Assembly (NCBI GenBank): GCA_947095535.1
Contig: OX352773.1
Location: 92,042,670-92,106,669 of the forward strand
Direction of reading: 5' to 3'
DNA: 64,000 bases
From: Poecilobothrus nobilitatus
Lineage: Eukaryota > Arthropoda > Insecta > Diptera > Dolichopodidae
The notes below the pieces were generated by a model, which worked only from the letters and a program-made list of their open reading frames with translations, was not told where the DNA came from and did not search any database. Position numbers and translations under genes: made by a program. Shown piece by piece: positions 1-11,496 of the stretch (the stretch's first letter is position 1; each line of letters begins with the position of its first letter).

Positions 1-655
1 CATGCGAATAAATTTAAGAAACTAAAACCAAATAAGCGATATTTTAATCTTTGTCTTGCTGTAATTATGTTCGTAACATTATAAATATTGCATTTTTTAT
101 AGAAATTATATATACGTAGGTAAATGAAAATTATAATAGTATTTCAGTCATTTATATACATATATATATATATACATACATTTAGTTAAAAAGTACACAT
201 TTAAATTGTTTGTCTCCAGAAGGTTACACTAAAATATTGTCTTTTTAATCAGATTACTGCAATTGGATATAAATTGAATTATACGCTTTGAGTTTATGGC
301 TTGTTCCCGATTTGATGATTATGATAAACATAAACAAAAAAGTGTCATAATTTATTGTACATGTGCGGATCTAAAAAAACTAAAAATTATCAAAACTTCT
401 TAATAAATTATAATATACATTTCACATTTATTTTACATTATAAATGTGTATCATAGTTTTGGACAGAGGACAGTTTTGGACAGTTTTAATATAATGTACG
501 AATTTAAAACATCATTAAAATTTGTTTTGCTTATCCATAAACCCACCCTTATAAAATATTATTTTTATTTTGATCCGACCGAGATCTGAAACGTAATTTA
601 TTTGCATTTATCGCTTTGCACATGTACATATTTTAATATTTTTCACTTTTTACAG
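1..655. other. A+T-rich DNA, no gene seen
   Basis: Only short open frames and TA-rich runs are visible. No transposon motif, tRNA-like box or convincing splice-bounded frame was found. Confidence 0.6.
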
Positions 656-660
656 AAAAT

Positions 661-806
661 AGCGAGATAATAACGATATTTCTTTGAAAGCGAGATTTTT
701 GTAAGCGAGATTTTTGAAAAGTGAGATTTTTGTAAGCGAGATTTTTTAAAGGCGAGATTTTTGTAAGCGAGATTTTTGTGAACTATATTTTCTCAAAGCG
801 AGATTA
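661..806. repeat. 16-bp minisatellite (AGCGAGATTTTTGTA type)
   Basis: About eight imperfect copies of a unit read as AAGCGAGATTTTTGTA follow each other, with spacers such as GAAA or AAAGG in place of GTA. The last clear GCGAGA motif is near 797-803. The reverse strand reads CTCGCTTACAAAAATC, similar to the terminus of the pogo-like fragment near 20.18 kb, so the array may have grown from a transposon end. That link is inference. Confidence 0.75.
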
Positions 807-1580
807 AAAATCCGGGTAAATTTTTTATTCTTTGAATTGATTTAAAATAAGTTTTAATAGGGTAAGTTGTGGTTCAATGTAATACAATTTAATTTTTTAA
901 ATAAAATTATTATGAAATGGGAACCATTTTTTGAATAAAAAACTAAACAAGATTTTCTTATTAAGTATTATTACACATTAAAATATGTTTTTTTTTTTTA
1001 AATTTATTAGCAAAAAAAACAAATTAATAGAGCGGCCTAACATTTTATTATCACATATTTTATTATTTTCAATTCTACACCTTATATTTAATAACAAAAA
1101 AACTGAGTAGAAAATGTTCCCCATATGAACTTGAAGTATCTAACGGTATATTAAAGTTACTTGAATTAATTCTTTGATGGTATGTATAAGACATAATTTC
1201 TTTTTGATTTCTATCATTTATTATCGTTGTATCGTTAATGAGTCATAATTATTTCCACAATACTTTTTATTTAGTCTTACAATTTCTTTTATATGATGTT
1301 TCTCTCTGTTTCGACAATGTTTTGATATGACACTAAATAACTGCAACGACTTAATATAAATCAAGTTTAAGAAAACTTGAATTATAAATCCAAGCATTAC
1401 GTTATCAGTTAGAAAAAGTGCCCGCGATGTTGGGGAATGTCGGAAAACCTGTAAAGAGTTTCACAAGAGTAAGATATTTATAGCTTACCCTATTTTGTAT
1501 AATAATAAAAAAATTATTTAGATATGAAATATTGATAGATTTGAAATATTTAAAAAAAAAAAGAGAATAAAACAATTCTA
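807..1580. other. A+T-rich DNA, no gene seen
   Basis: Poly-A/T-rich sequence with no frame longer than a few dozen codons and no recognised repeat head. Confidence 0.55.
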
Positions 1581-1581
1581 A

Positions 1582-2160
1582 ATGATGGCGCAGTGGTTAA
1601 GTAAGCCTTTCAATCTCAAGATCCGGGTTCAAATATCGGTCGGCTCATTTACATAATTAAAAATAAATATGTAGTAATTTCATATCGTAATAATGTATAT
1701 AACAATAGTAATAGTAATAATAATAAGAGTAATAATAATAATAGTAATAAAAATAATAATAACAGTAATAATGATAATAATAATACCAATAATAATAACT
1801 TCTACAGTGACAGTACAGGTTGCCTTCAATAATTATCTCATGCAGTAAGGTGTTACGAGTATATACTACTCATATTGTAACCGGTTGTAACGACTATAGT
1901 CACTGTTAGCAAAATATTTATAATAATAGGTGGTTTCATTGTTTCCTTACACCAATTCAATGTTTCTGCATCCTATTTTCTATCCTTTCCTATAACTACT
2001 AGCCCTAGCCAATATCCTGCGTTAACAGGTAGAGGAAGTAATCCATTATATTGGATAAAAGGGAGAGGTGGGTTTAATCTGTAAGAATCTGACAATACCA
2101 AGGACAAATTCTTCGTGTTTTTTGAAAAATTTCCACCTCCCTTAGGGAAAAAAAAATTCA
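1582..2160 (+). mobile_element. tRNA-derived SINE, family C, long copy
   Basis: The head has a Pol III A box (TGGCGCAGTGG, 1586-1596) and a degenerate B box (GGTTCAAATAT, 1626-1636). An AAT/AAC microsatellite follows (about 1690-1800). The long 3' part carries the landmarks CAGTGACAGTACAGGTTGCC, 'cattgtttccttac', 'gagaggtgggtttaat' and 'atttccacctccctt', ending in an A-run. The same 3' part recurs at 4720-5030, 21310-21835 and 56268-56972, which proves it is one repeat family. At about 580 bp it is long for a SINE. It could be a composite of a tRNA head and an older repeat. The open frame on the opposite strand (1973-2254) is a shadow. Confidence 0.8.
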
Positions 2161-4372
2161 ATACGAGGTAGTATGGAACGAAATTTTCATCAATTTTTTT
2201 ACGCGACTGCCTGATAAAATAATCAGCAATGTTTGAAATATTAAAAAAAAACAATATTATATTAAAACTAAAATTTAAAATAAATTTTCAAAAACTTTAA
2301 ATTATTAATTTTAACTTTCAATTATAAATAGTATCTCCCTTTATATTGTGTAAGCGATTCCGAGAACGTCCTGCTTGTAAAGTAAAAATTTATAAATCTT
2401 GAGCAAGTAAAGAAAAGTTTATCCTTAATAATTAGATTTGAGAATACATAATGTTAAAAATTCTAGAATTCATGTTGGACTCAAAATGTTATTCGAAATC
2501 AAATTTCCTTTTATTTTTCCAATAAAAAAAAAACAAGTTTTATATAAATCCTTTTATTTTCTTCATTTTATTCCAAAAATTTTATTTTTTAAACAATCTG
2601 AAAAGCAAAAAATTCTAGCAAAATGAATTAAATACCTATAAAAATAAAATAATTATGATTGCAATTCTAATTACGATTTTATAAACGCTTTGTTTATTTT
2701 ATATTTAATCAATTCTGTTTTCAATTGTTTGGTATATTGGTGTATTTCTTATACACCAATCATTAATTTTAGTTTTTCGTTTGTGGAAAACTTGAGAAAA
2801 AGCAGTTTTCATAAATAAAAAGGGGGGGGGGAAAAAAATACAAATTTATTGATGTAATTAATTTACACAACTGGATTATTAATTATTGTTGTGGTTTTTG
2901 GTTTAATATTAGAGTTAAAAATTAAAGAATAAAACTTTTTTAAAATTTTTAAAAACGAAAATAACAAAAATGAAAATAAAAATAATAAAAAAATGATATT
3001 AAAATAAATTACTATTTTTGGAACTTGCAAAAGAAATTTTTTGGTAAAAACTTTTTTGAAGAACCATTTCTCTTTTTCAATAGTTAAAAATTTCTTTAAT
3101 TTCTCAAAAAAACACACAAAAAAAAAAAAAAAAAATTAAAATTACTTTTGAAAAACTAAAGGAAAACAATGGAAAATTGTTTAAATCAAAATTTTTTGTA
3201 AAAATTTAATCTATAGAAGATTTAAATTTTTTCAAATCTTTTATTGTAATTTTCTCATTTTTTTCTTATAACACTGATTAAATAAAGCGTATTCTGTCCA
3301 TAACGACTTCACATCTCTTTTTCTTTTAAAAGGACATTTGTAAATAATTTCTCCAAATTAAATTTCTACATTTAAAGGTTTTCCTTCTGTTTGTGAGTAG
3401 AAGATTTTCTTACATAAAATGTTATCTACACTATGTCTACTTTATCACACACCTCTGAATATAATATATGTAATATAAATTTAATGGAAATAATGAAAAC
3501 GCACGACTCTATACCAATGAATCTAAAATTCTCAGATATCTGTTGTTATCTTATCTGAGTTTTTAAACAAGCTCTCAAATAAAATCTTAAATACCATCTT
3601 AACTTTCCAATTAAGAAATTCATACCAATACAATGCAATGCACACGAATAATGACTACCTATTAAATATTTTTTTATATTTATTTATATTTTTAAATCCA
3701 AATTAATTGCAATCATTATTTGCCATAAGATAAGTGAATTTTAAAATTGTCGTAAATTCTATTATTATATAATAATATTTAATTTTATCAATAAAATTTT
3801 TGTAGTCATTAAATTTTAAATGCTCTATTTTAAAATTTATATTAAGAATAAATAAAAAGAAAAAATACCTAGGAAAGAAAACTAGACAACATATAATACA
3901 TTTTACGAATAAAAGGAAGCCATTAAATTAAAGGATAACGATTTTCTTGTATACATGACAATAATGATCATGTTGAGTTCAGTTAAATGTGATAATCACA
4001 TATTCAAGTTTCTGACTTATTCATTCTTTCTTCTTATATTTCAATTTTTTTTTTTTTTAGTTTTTTATTATATTTTTTTGTGTGACGATTACAATTTGCC
4101 AAATTGCACTTTCCATTTTCAGTTTTTTTTTTTTTATCCTATAGTTTTTTGTTTTATGCTTTTTTTTTTCATTTTTATGTTTTCTTGGTTTCATCTAGTT
4201 CTTTCATATGTTACTCAAGTTTTCTAATTTTATATATCAAATTCTATTATGTGTATACAATTTTTTTTTTAATTTTAGAATAAAATTTTGTAAAGAAACA
4301 ATTATTACATGGATTTTGTCCATACAGTGCATCTTTTTTTGTTATCAATATAATAATTTTTTTTTTTAGTGC
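2161..4372. other. A+T-rich low-complexity DNA
   Basis: Contains a G-run at 2822-2830, poly-A at 3119-3135 and T-rich stretches at 4040-4170. Open frames here (60-90 codons) are composed of F, K, I, L and N from homopolymer runs and show no domain. Confidence 0.55.
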
Positions 4373-4551
4373 ATTTCTCTGCCACATAAATGTGAACAGG
4401 AAATTACACAGCCTTTCCTTTTCAGGCATGGCTGTAAATGTTGTAAGGGGGAATAACTTTTACAACGTGTGTGGGATTCGAACCTACACGCCCTCGGTGT
4501 TTACAGCTTTTATTTTATACGCTCTTACCCACTAGGCCACCGAAGCCCCAA
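4373..4551 (-). mobile_element. tRNA-derived SINE, family B
   Basis: Read on the minus strand, the head GGGGCTTCGGTGGCC is followed by an A box (complement of 4529-4539, TGGCCTAGTGG) and a B box (complement of 4474-4484, GGTTCGAATCC). The tail includes TTATTCCCCCTTACAACA and a pyrimidine-rich end. A second copy with the same tail is at 35428-35612 on the plus strand. The head closely resembles SINE family A at 15.9 and 18.3 kb, but the tail is different, so these are related families with swapped tails. It is not a functional tRNA, because no cloverleaf or normal acceptor stem is kept. Confidence 0.8.
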
Positions 4552-4719
4552 TATAATATATGTAATGAAAATGGATATTGAAACAGATTAAGTTTTCGAA
4601 TAGAAAAATTGTGGCTAAATGTAACGAGAGAAAAAGAGCTTTCAAATGTAAAAAATATCCAAATAAAGTTTAATTCGATTCTTTAAGAGTTAACTGGTTT
4701 AAGATTAAATTTAATAACT

Positions 4720-5030
4720 AATGCAAGAAGGTATTATATCTACTGCTTGTTGTAATTGTTAATGGTATCATCACTGAATGCAAAATAGTAATAATAATAG
4801 GCGGATTCATTGTTTTCTTACAATCCCACCCTCCAATTCAATGTTTTCGGATTTTTGTCTTATCCTCTAGTATCCTTACCTAGCTAATATACTCTATTAG
4901 AAGTAAAGGATTTCATCCCTTTATATAAGAAAAATTGGGAGGTGAGTTTAGTTAGTAAGAATCTGTCACTACCAAGAGAGTAGTATTGGTGTCTTTGGAA
5001 GATTTCCACCAACTTTAGGAAAAACAAAAT
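4720..5030 (+). mobile_element. SINE family C, 3' part only
   Basis: Shares 'aataggcggattcattgtt', a pyrimidine-rich middle, 'gggaggtgagtttagt' and 'ggaagatttccacc' with the full copies at 1582 and 56268. The tRNA-like head is missing, so this is a 5'-truncated or decayed copy. Confidence 0.75.
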
Positions 5031-7400
5031 GCAATGTATAAAAAATCCAAATCAAAAGCAAAAAAATTAAAAGTAAGCACTTTTGTTTTTAAGCCTTAAA
5101 AGAAAACTTAGCATTGTAAGTTGTTGATTGAATCAAAGGATTACTTTAAAGGGGAAAATAAACTTCAAAAAACATTCAAATACTAGGTGGTGATTCTACG
5201 AATTAAGAGAGGAAGCTGGACTAAGTGTATAAAAAAAGATTAAATTATTTAAAAAAAAAAATTTCTAAAATAGAAAAATTATTCTACAAAACTTTACGAA
5301 TCATATTTTATGAGTTCTTTGATTACAATTCTTTTGGGACCAACAATATTTCTAAGGATTCCTAGTGGTTTAAAAATAAAAAGTGACTATATATTATTCT
5401 TTGTACAAAATGATGAACACTTTAATTATAAAAACGACAAAAATCTTATATTATATTAGTTTTAATATATGTTTTTATTAGAAAAAATTGTACTAATGTA
5501 TAACTACATTAACATATGTGTCAAATATATTTCAACTGTATTGTACAAAACAAAACCACAACGATTTTAAGTTAGAATTTTAAAATTTTCAATCTGTTTT
5601 TGTGTTTTTTTTTTATTTTTTTTTATTTTGCATTTGAAAATTGTTGGTATAAAAACCAATTTAACTAAAAAACCACATAACATACCATCGCATATTGAGA
5701 ACTAGTCAAGTGAATCTCATTATCTGTCTTGCATCGTATATCTTGTAATTTTATTTTTTTTTTTGTCCTTTTTTGCTTTTATAAAGGTCCTTTTGTGTAA
5801 TAATATCTTGTATAATGCAACCATTCAGTTAAAAAGTTCATCTTCTCTAGTTCTGGTCGTTTGTTGTCTTATTTTGGCTGATGTTAATACATTTTTTTTT
5901 TTTAGCAATATTGCGTATTTGTAAAAAAAAGAACATAAGTGTATGTATAAATAAGAATATTTAACATTTTATATCTTTAGTCATAGTATAACCAAAAGCG
6001 AAAAAAAAAATGTTTTCTGTAAAAAAAGATGCAAGTCGAAAGAATCTTAGAAATATTATAATATCTTTATTTAGACGTTGGTTATATTTTTAACAGCCAT
6101 CACATATGTTCCATTAGATAATGAGAAAAAGAAAAACAAAAAATACAAATCAGAATAACAAAATAAAAACATATAAAAAAGAATATAAATACATATATAT
6201 GTATGTATTATGTATGGAAAAAAAAAGACAGGACATTTAAGAATATTAAAGACATAAAAATAGAAACATATAAGAAGTTTTTAAGTTTATTTGAAAAAAT
6301 TTTGTCATAAATGCATAATGACATAAAGAAAATCTTAAAAAGAAAAAATAGAAAATTAGATGTGACATTTTCTTATTATGTTCCATAATTTAGTGGGAGA
6401 AAATTCATAAAATTAGTGGTGATGAAAAATTAATGATTTAATTTTTTTTTTCTTTTGTTTTTTTGATAAATTAATTAAAAGACCACCTTTAAGTTTCATC
6501 TTAAAAATCTCATTTCCAAAAAGCATATATATTCTTTAAAATTTTGTTAATATTTTGTTAGATACTTAAGAGTTTCAGTAGAAATTCTTCAGTTTTGATA
6601 TTAAAAATTTATTTTGTATTATAATCTTTTTAAAATTCTAATATAAGAAACAAAAAGAAAATAAAAATTAGCCAATAAATTACATTAAACACCTTAAAAA
6701 TAAAAAAATAAAAAATTCAAGTAATCATATTATAATTTGATTCTCTGTTTAATATCTTTTTTGTCCACCCACTAAAACTATCTTTTCCCCATAGCCAGTA
6801 TAATGGAGTAATTACTCCAACTACAAACTAATGATTGAGGAATAAGCTGAGAAAAGGTTTCCCTTTGGAGCAGGAGAAATTCCCTGCAGGAGAAATTTTG
6901 AATTTAGATTGTGGGCTGGTAATTAAATTGGAATTTTAGCAGATGCAAATTGATTGATTTTTTGAAGTTCTGTATGCTATACGAACCGGTGAACATCAGT
7001 AGTGGTTTTAGTTTCTTCTTAAAAAGACCTTTTCTTAAACAGTCGATTTTTGTTTTGGTTTATTTCTAATTTTTCTTTTTAAAGAAAGGCATAAAAATAA
7101 GATTAGATTTGTTAGACAAAATTTGATTTTATAGTATTTACTGACAAAAATTTAAAAATAAAACATTTTAAGGATATTATGAGAAACAAAACGCAGTTGA
7201 AAGAAAGATTTAGATCTTACACAGTGAAATTTTTCAAAGTTAAAATTTTTGAAATTCTCTGAAACAATTTTTTAAATTTTTCTAGAGATTTTGAATAGCA
7301 TCTTTTTTCTTTTAAATAATACAATAATCAAGATCAAGCTTACTTTCAGTTTAGTTCAGGAATTTTTCGATTTGAGAAAGATTTACTGTTTTACCCGGCA
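5031..7400. other. A+T-rich DNA, no gene seen
   Basis: Mostly poly-A/T tracts. A patch at 6775-7010 is visibly less A+T-rich and has a short duplicated word (GCAGGAGAAATT near 6868 and 6885), but no coding frame or repeat family is recognised in it. Confidence 0.5.
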
Positions 7401-7401
7401 G

Positions 7402-7858
7402 CCAGACGAGACAGTATTACTATCTTGCGAGTGTGTAATAGGAAATGTCAAATTACGAGTGTGTAATACGAAGAAACTGTCTGTGTGACGTATGTGGAAT
7501 TTTTACTATCAAGACATTTCATTTTGTTATCAAAATTTTTCAAGTTTGTTTTATATTTTATGAAAATTTTTCAATTTTATTTTATTTTTTATCAAAATTT
7601 TTCATGTTTAAAATAGACACAAACAAAATCTTAAATTAAAAATAAAACAATCGCAAAAAATGTATTTGAAATTAATGTTGTTTTCCATTTGTCGCCATTT
7701 TTAATTGTCAAAATTGTCATTCGAAGTGTCAAATTACTATCTCAATTACTAGCTAGAAAAATGTTAGGACAGTGGAGAAGATAGTTGAAAAAATGTAATA
7801 GTATTGTCAAAAATGTTTATGTATTTGTGCACTATCTTGCTAGTACTGTCTCATCTGG
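7402..7858. mobile_element. MITE with CCAGAYGAGACAGTA terminal inverted repeats
   Basis: The 15-bp end at 7402-7416 (CCAGACGAGACAGTA) is repeated in inverted form at 7844-7858 with one mismatch. Just inside each end sits the word ACTATCTTGC (near 7419 and 7831), a subterminal direct repeat. The ~457-bp interior has no transposase and is made of TTTTTCAA-rich segments, so it is non-autonomous. The target duplication is unclear, so I do not assign a superfamily. The two 64-65-codon frames inside are shadows. Confidence 0.65.
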
Positions 7859-8227
7859 CCTCTAGGTTAAGAAAGTAAAAACCTTTAGAATGCCTAAATT
7901 TTAGAAAATTTTATATATATTTATATTTTATTTTATTTTTTTTTGCAATACTGAAACCTTTTTTTTTGTTGATTTCAAAAATAGATAAAATTAACAAGAT
8001 TCTTAACATAAACTTTGTTTTTTGTTTCCCAAGTCAAAAACATGAAAATATAATTTTGCAATCAAGTGAAATTAATTGTACAATAAATGGAAAATCATGT
8101 AACAGCTTTGATTTTTTTTTAATCATTTATTAATAGAAAATAAGAGTATAGTAATACTGAGGAACAAAATTTCCTCTCTGTATGGTAGAAATTTATATTT
8201 CAGAGAAATTCTGATAAAAGAATGAAG

Positions 8228-8345
8228 AAAATGTGACTTTCCAGCCAGGTGTAGTTGTCAAGACACTGGCCTTTCATATGAAAAGTTTCGGATTCATACC
8301 CCGGCTAGGTTATATAGATTAATAAAAAATGATATGCCCTATGCT
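8228..8345 (+). mobile_element. tRNA-like SINE head
   Basis: An A-box-like word (AGGTGTAGTTG, 8247-8257) and a B-box-like word (GGATTCATACC, 8290-8300) sit at tRNA-like spacing in a short patch of higher G+C. No full 3' module follows. It is most likely an old SINE family C head. Confidence 0.5.
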
Positions 8346-8566
8346 CCTTATAGGAAAAAAATACATGAGAAAAATGGAAACTTTATTTACTTTCACTTTC
8401 TTGGATCATTATTTTTTCAGAAAGCCGTTGATTAATCGGATGTAGGTATTATACAATATTAATTATTATGATATAAATAATCCGATAAATATTCAATATG
8501 ATCTGAGTGTGGTTTGAAAACGTTGCCTTTCTATTGTTCTTTGTGATTTGTTGTCTGTTTTTTTAG

Positions 8567-8683
8567 GTTGAAAACAAATTCAGCTTATGCAACCTGAACA
8601 GTCATATTAACATGCTTATATCTCACCAAAGTTCCTTGCCATCTGCGACACAATTAATTCATATCATAATTTTAAAGAGATAA
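8567..8683 (+). other. Exon-like open segment after a strong 3' splice site
   Basis: A pyrimidine tract ending in TTTTTTTAG (to 8566) precedes 38 open codons that end at TAA 8681-8683. Codon content is mixed (S, C, H, Q, P) rather than the F/K/I/N runs typical of noise here. The encoded peptide is not recognised. It could be a terminal exon of an unknown plus-strand gene or coincidence. Confidence 0.2.
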
Positions 8684-10580
8684 AAAATGTTATATGGAAT
8701 AGCTTCATACCATTGTAATGCTATTAAAAAAAATATATAAAATAAATACATATATATATTACTTTTTATTACCTTCATTTTTTACGAGAGTAAATTTAAA
8801 AAATTTTAATTTTCTAATCAAATCACCTATCTGGAACATGTTATTATCAGCCCATAAAAGTTCAATAAAAAACAAAAAATTTTTTTTTCTTTTTTGTCAT
8901 TTCTTTCTTTTTAATTTTTATTTGAAATGAAAATGAGACGGAAATAAAACAAGGTGAAACAGGAAAAGAAAAAAAGAAGAAGAAAAATGTACTGGAGTAA
9001 AAAATTTATATGTTGTATTTTACTTCCGGAAAATTATCACGTATTTAAAGGTAATCTCAAATTCATAAACAGAATGAAATGTGCCCGAGCAATAAAACGT
9101 ACGACATACACTTATATCTGTATTGCCTATAATTTCCTTTAGGAGGGAAAAATCTATATTTTTTGGTATGGTGAAGCATGATTTTTTTTTTTTTAATAAC
9201 TTTTTCTAATTTCGTTTATAATGTGTTTTTCTGAATTAAAAAAAATTTAAAAATTATCTTAAGGGATATTATTAGATATGAAATATTATAGGGATATTTA
9301 AGATATGAAATTTCCGAATTTTTAAAATTTCAAAATGACAATCACATAGTAATTAAATTAGTAATAGTAAAAAGTAATTCTAGGCGAAATTTAAAAAAAA
9401 AAGTAATAAGTTGCCTCTAAATAGGCATATTAATCAAGGCTTATTGTAAAATAAAGGTTGATCAGATACTAAGATTACGGGAAAAATGTTTTTGATATAA
9501 AAAATTATTGCTTAGTTATGCTAAATTTTAAGATATCTGATCATTTATCAATCTTGAAAAATTCATCATTGGGTTTAAAACTCTCATTTTATCACAAAAA
9601 AAGAAATTTAATGGTTTTAAGTATTTGTGAAGGTTTTACAGCACTAAGAAATATTTTTGTCAAATTCAACGTAAATGTTTAAAACGTTTCATTTATGTCT
9701 AGATGATTTAATTTTAATATCAACCTCAAAGAACTTCTAATTGTAGAATATCCTATGTGAAGTTGAACACCTAATCTAAGCCACTTTGTACTTTCAAAGG
9801 AATGATCTCAAGTAATGCAGAAAAAGTAAACAAAAGATATGGAAGAAAGAAGAAGATTTTAAATTTTGAAAGATTAACTTTTAAAATAACCTTCGAATGA
9901 CAATATTTTATATTAAAAACAAAATTTCTTTATAACTTATTTGCGTATTTTTAAATTCATATCAGTACGTATGAATTATTTTGTAAGTAATAAATAATTT
10001 GTTTTCTATTTTATATTTTATAAAAAAAGGGACTAAAAATAAAATAAAATTTATTTAAAAAAAATAAAGATTCCATCATCTTATAAAATAAAAATACATT
10101 CGAAACATTAAAAAAAGGAAACGGAAATGACAAAAGCATTCATAAAGATGTCGTACTTGAAAAATTGATGTACAAATTTATTTTTTACAAATTTTGTTTT
10201 GTTTTCTATAAATATATTTTTAAATTATCAATATGATTAAAATTTTCTTTATTTTCACCCCTTTTCTATCATTTTCTCTTGTTCTAAAGTGGTTAGAGGA
10301 ATATCATAAAATAAAAAATTTATGACGTTCTAAATTTAGTTTTATTTTATATTTTACGATTTTTATTTAATTTAAAATCAAGCATAAAAAATATATATTA
10401 AGAAAATGGAGAAGAAAAATTAAAAACTCTTAGTGATATATGCTTCGAAGTTTGAAATAACGAGTATTATCTTCCTTAATTCACTATTTTAATATATCCT
10501 TTTTATATTTTAAAGTAATTTTGTTAAAAGTATAGTAAAAAATAACAAAATCGGATAGTTAAAATTTTATTTACTTTCTA
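8684..10580. other. A+T-rich DNA, no gene seen
   Basis: Short frames only (for example 8718-8930 and 8954-9142). Their residue content reflects A-rich or T-rich DNA and shows no domain or signal. Confidence 0.5.
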
Positions 10581-10583
10581 ATC

Positions 10584-10650
10584 ACAGTAAAAACCATTTA
10601 AAACGACAGTGGAGGGACATTGAGTTATAAAAAAAAAAAAAAAAAGATAA
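10584..10650 (+). mobile_element. Possible pogo/Tigger-like 5' end fragment
   Basis: CAGTAAAAACCATTTAAAAC resembles the CAGTaaAACtCgctTAA-type ends of pogo-like elements. A comparable end is read on the minus strand at 20187. Only the terminus is recognisable, with no second end nearby. Confidence 0.25.
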
Positions 10651-10965
10651 AGTTGACTATCAAATCTAAAATAATGGATATGTTGCTAGAACATAATGGA
10701 TATGTTGTTTTGATAACATTTAAACATATATTCCAAAATTTCAGATATTTTACTGAATTAAGCACCGAGATTGATTTATATAAAATTCGAAGTTAATACT
10801 AGATAACTACGAAAATCTTCTATGCTGAACCAATTAAATTTTACAAAAGTTATTGTCATAAAAGTTAATCATCAGTTACAAAATTATGTCTACTTTAATT
10901 AAATACCATAATAAGTTAATAAGGATATAAATTTCTTAGTTGTATAACAACGACTCAAACCAGTT

Positions 10966-11105
10966 GCACTAAAGCAACTAAAGGGCAGAGGCTGCTATTA
11001 TAAAAATTAGCTTCTTTTAATAAAATTTCAGATACTTACCTAGCAAAATTGGACATTAAAGTATAAAAAATAGAATTGAATGGCAGCCGCCGATCGAACT
11101 TGTTC
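10966..11105 (-). repeat. Family B fragment in inverted orientation
   Basis: The stretch starting TTGCACTAAAGCAACTAAAG is the reverse complement of about 11726-11754 for close to 29 bp. The sequence after it, read on the minus strand, has the family B words GCTAGGTA and TATCTGAAATTTT. This makes an inverted repeat with the large family B copy next to it. Confidence 0.65.
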
Positions 11106-11496
11106 AATTTCATTAGAGAAACAGTTACATAAAATAAAAAAGAAATAATAAAAATATATTCAAGGAAGTTGTAATTTTACACTATTTTTGTTGTTCCAAT
11201 TTATATTTTTTAATTTCGTCTTCAAAAGTGATGCAATAAATTTTTCAAATTCGAAATTGCTTTCAACTTCTTGTGTAATAATCTTGTATAAGAAATTGTG
11301 GTTGTGGTCATAATACTATTATTAATTTTATATATCTGTATTATATATTTAGATATAACCTGATTAAAGTTGGAACTCGAGATCTATCTACTGAAAAGTC
11401 GGAAACTAAAACTCTGGACTATTGGTCATATATCCTTTTCACAACATATTTCCATTTTCCTTTTTACAAAATGGCGCTAAAATTGAATTGAAATAT

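Noticed and set aside
1690..1800. CRISPR-like regular repeats (AAT/AGT words)
   Set aside because: Plain trinucleotide microsatellite inside a SINE in a eukaryotic sequence; no spacers.
4464..4551. tRNA gene
   Set aside because: A and B boxes are present but no cloverleaf or acceptor stem fits. The tail and second copy show it is a SINE.
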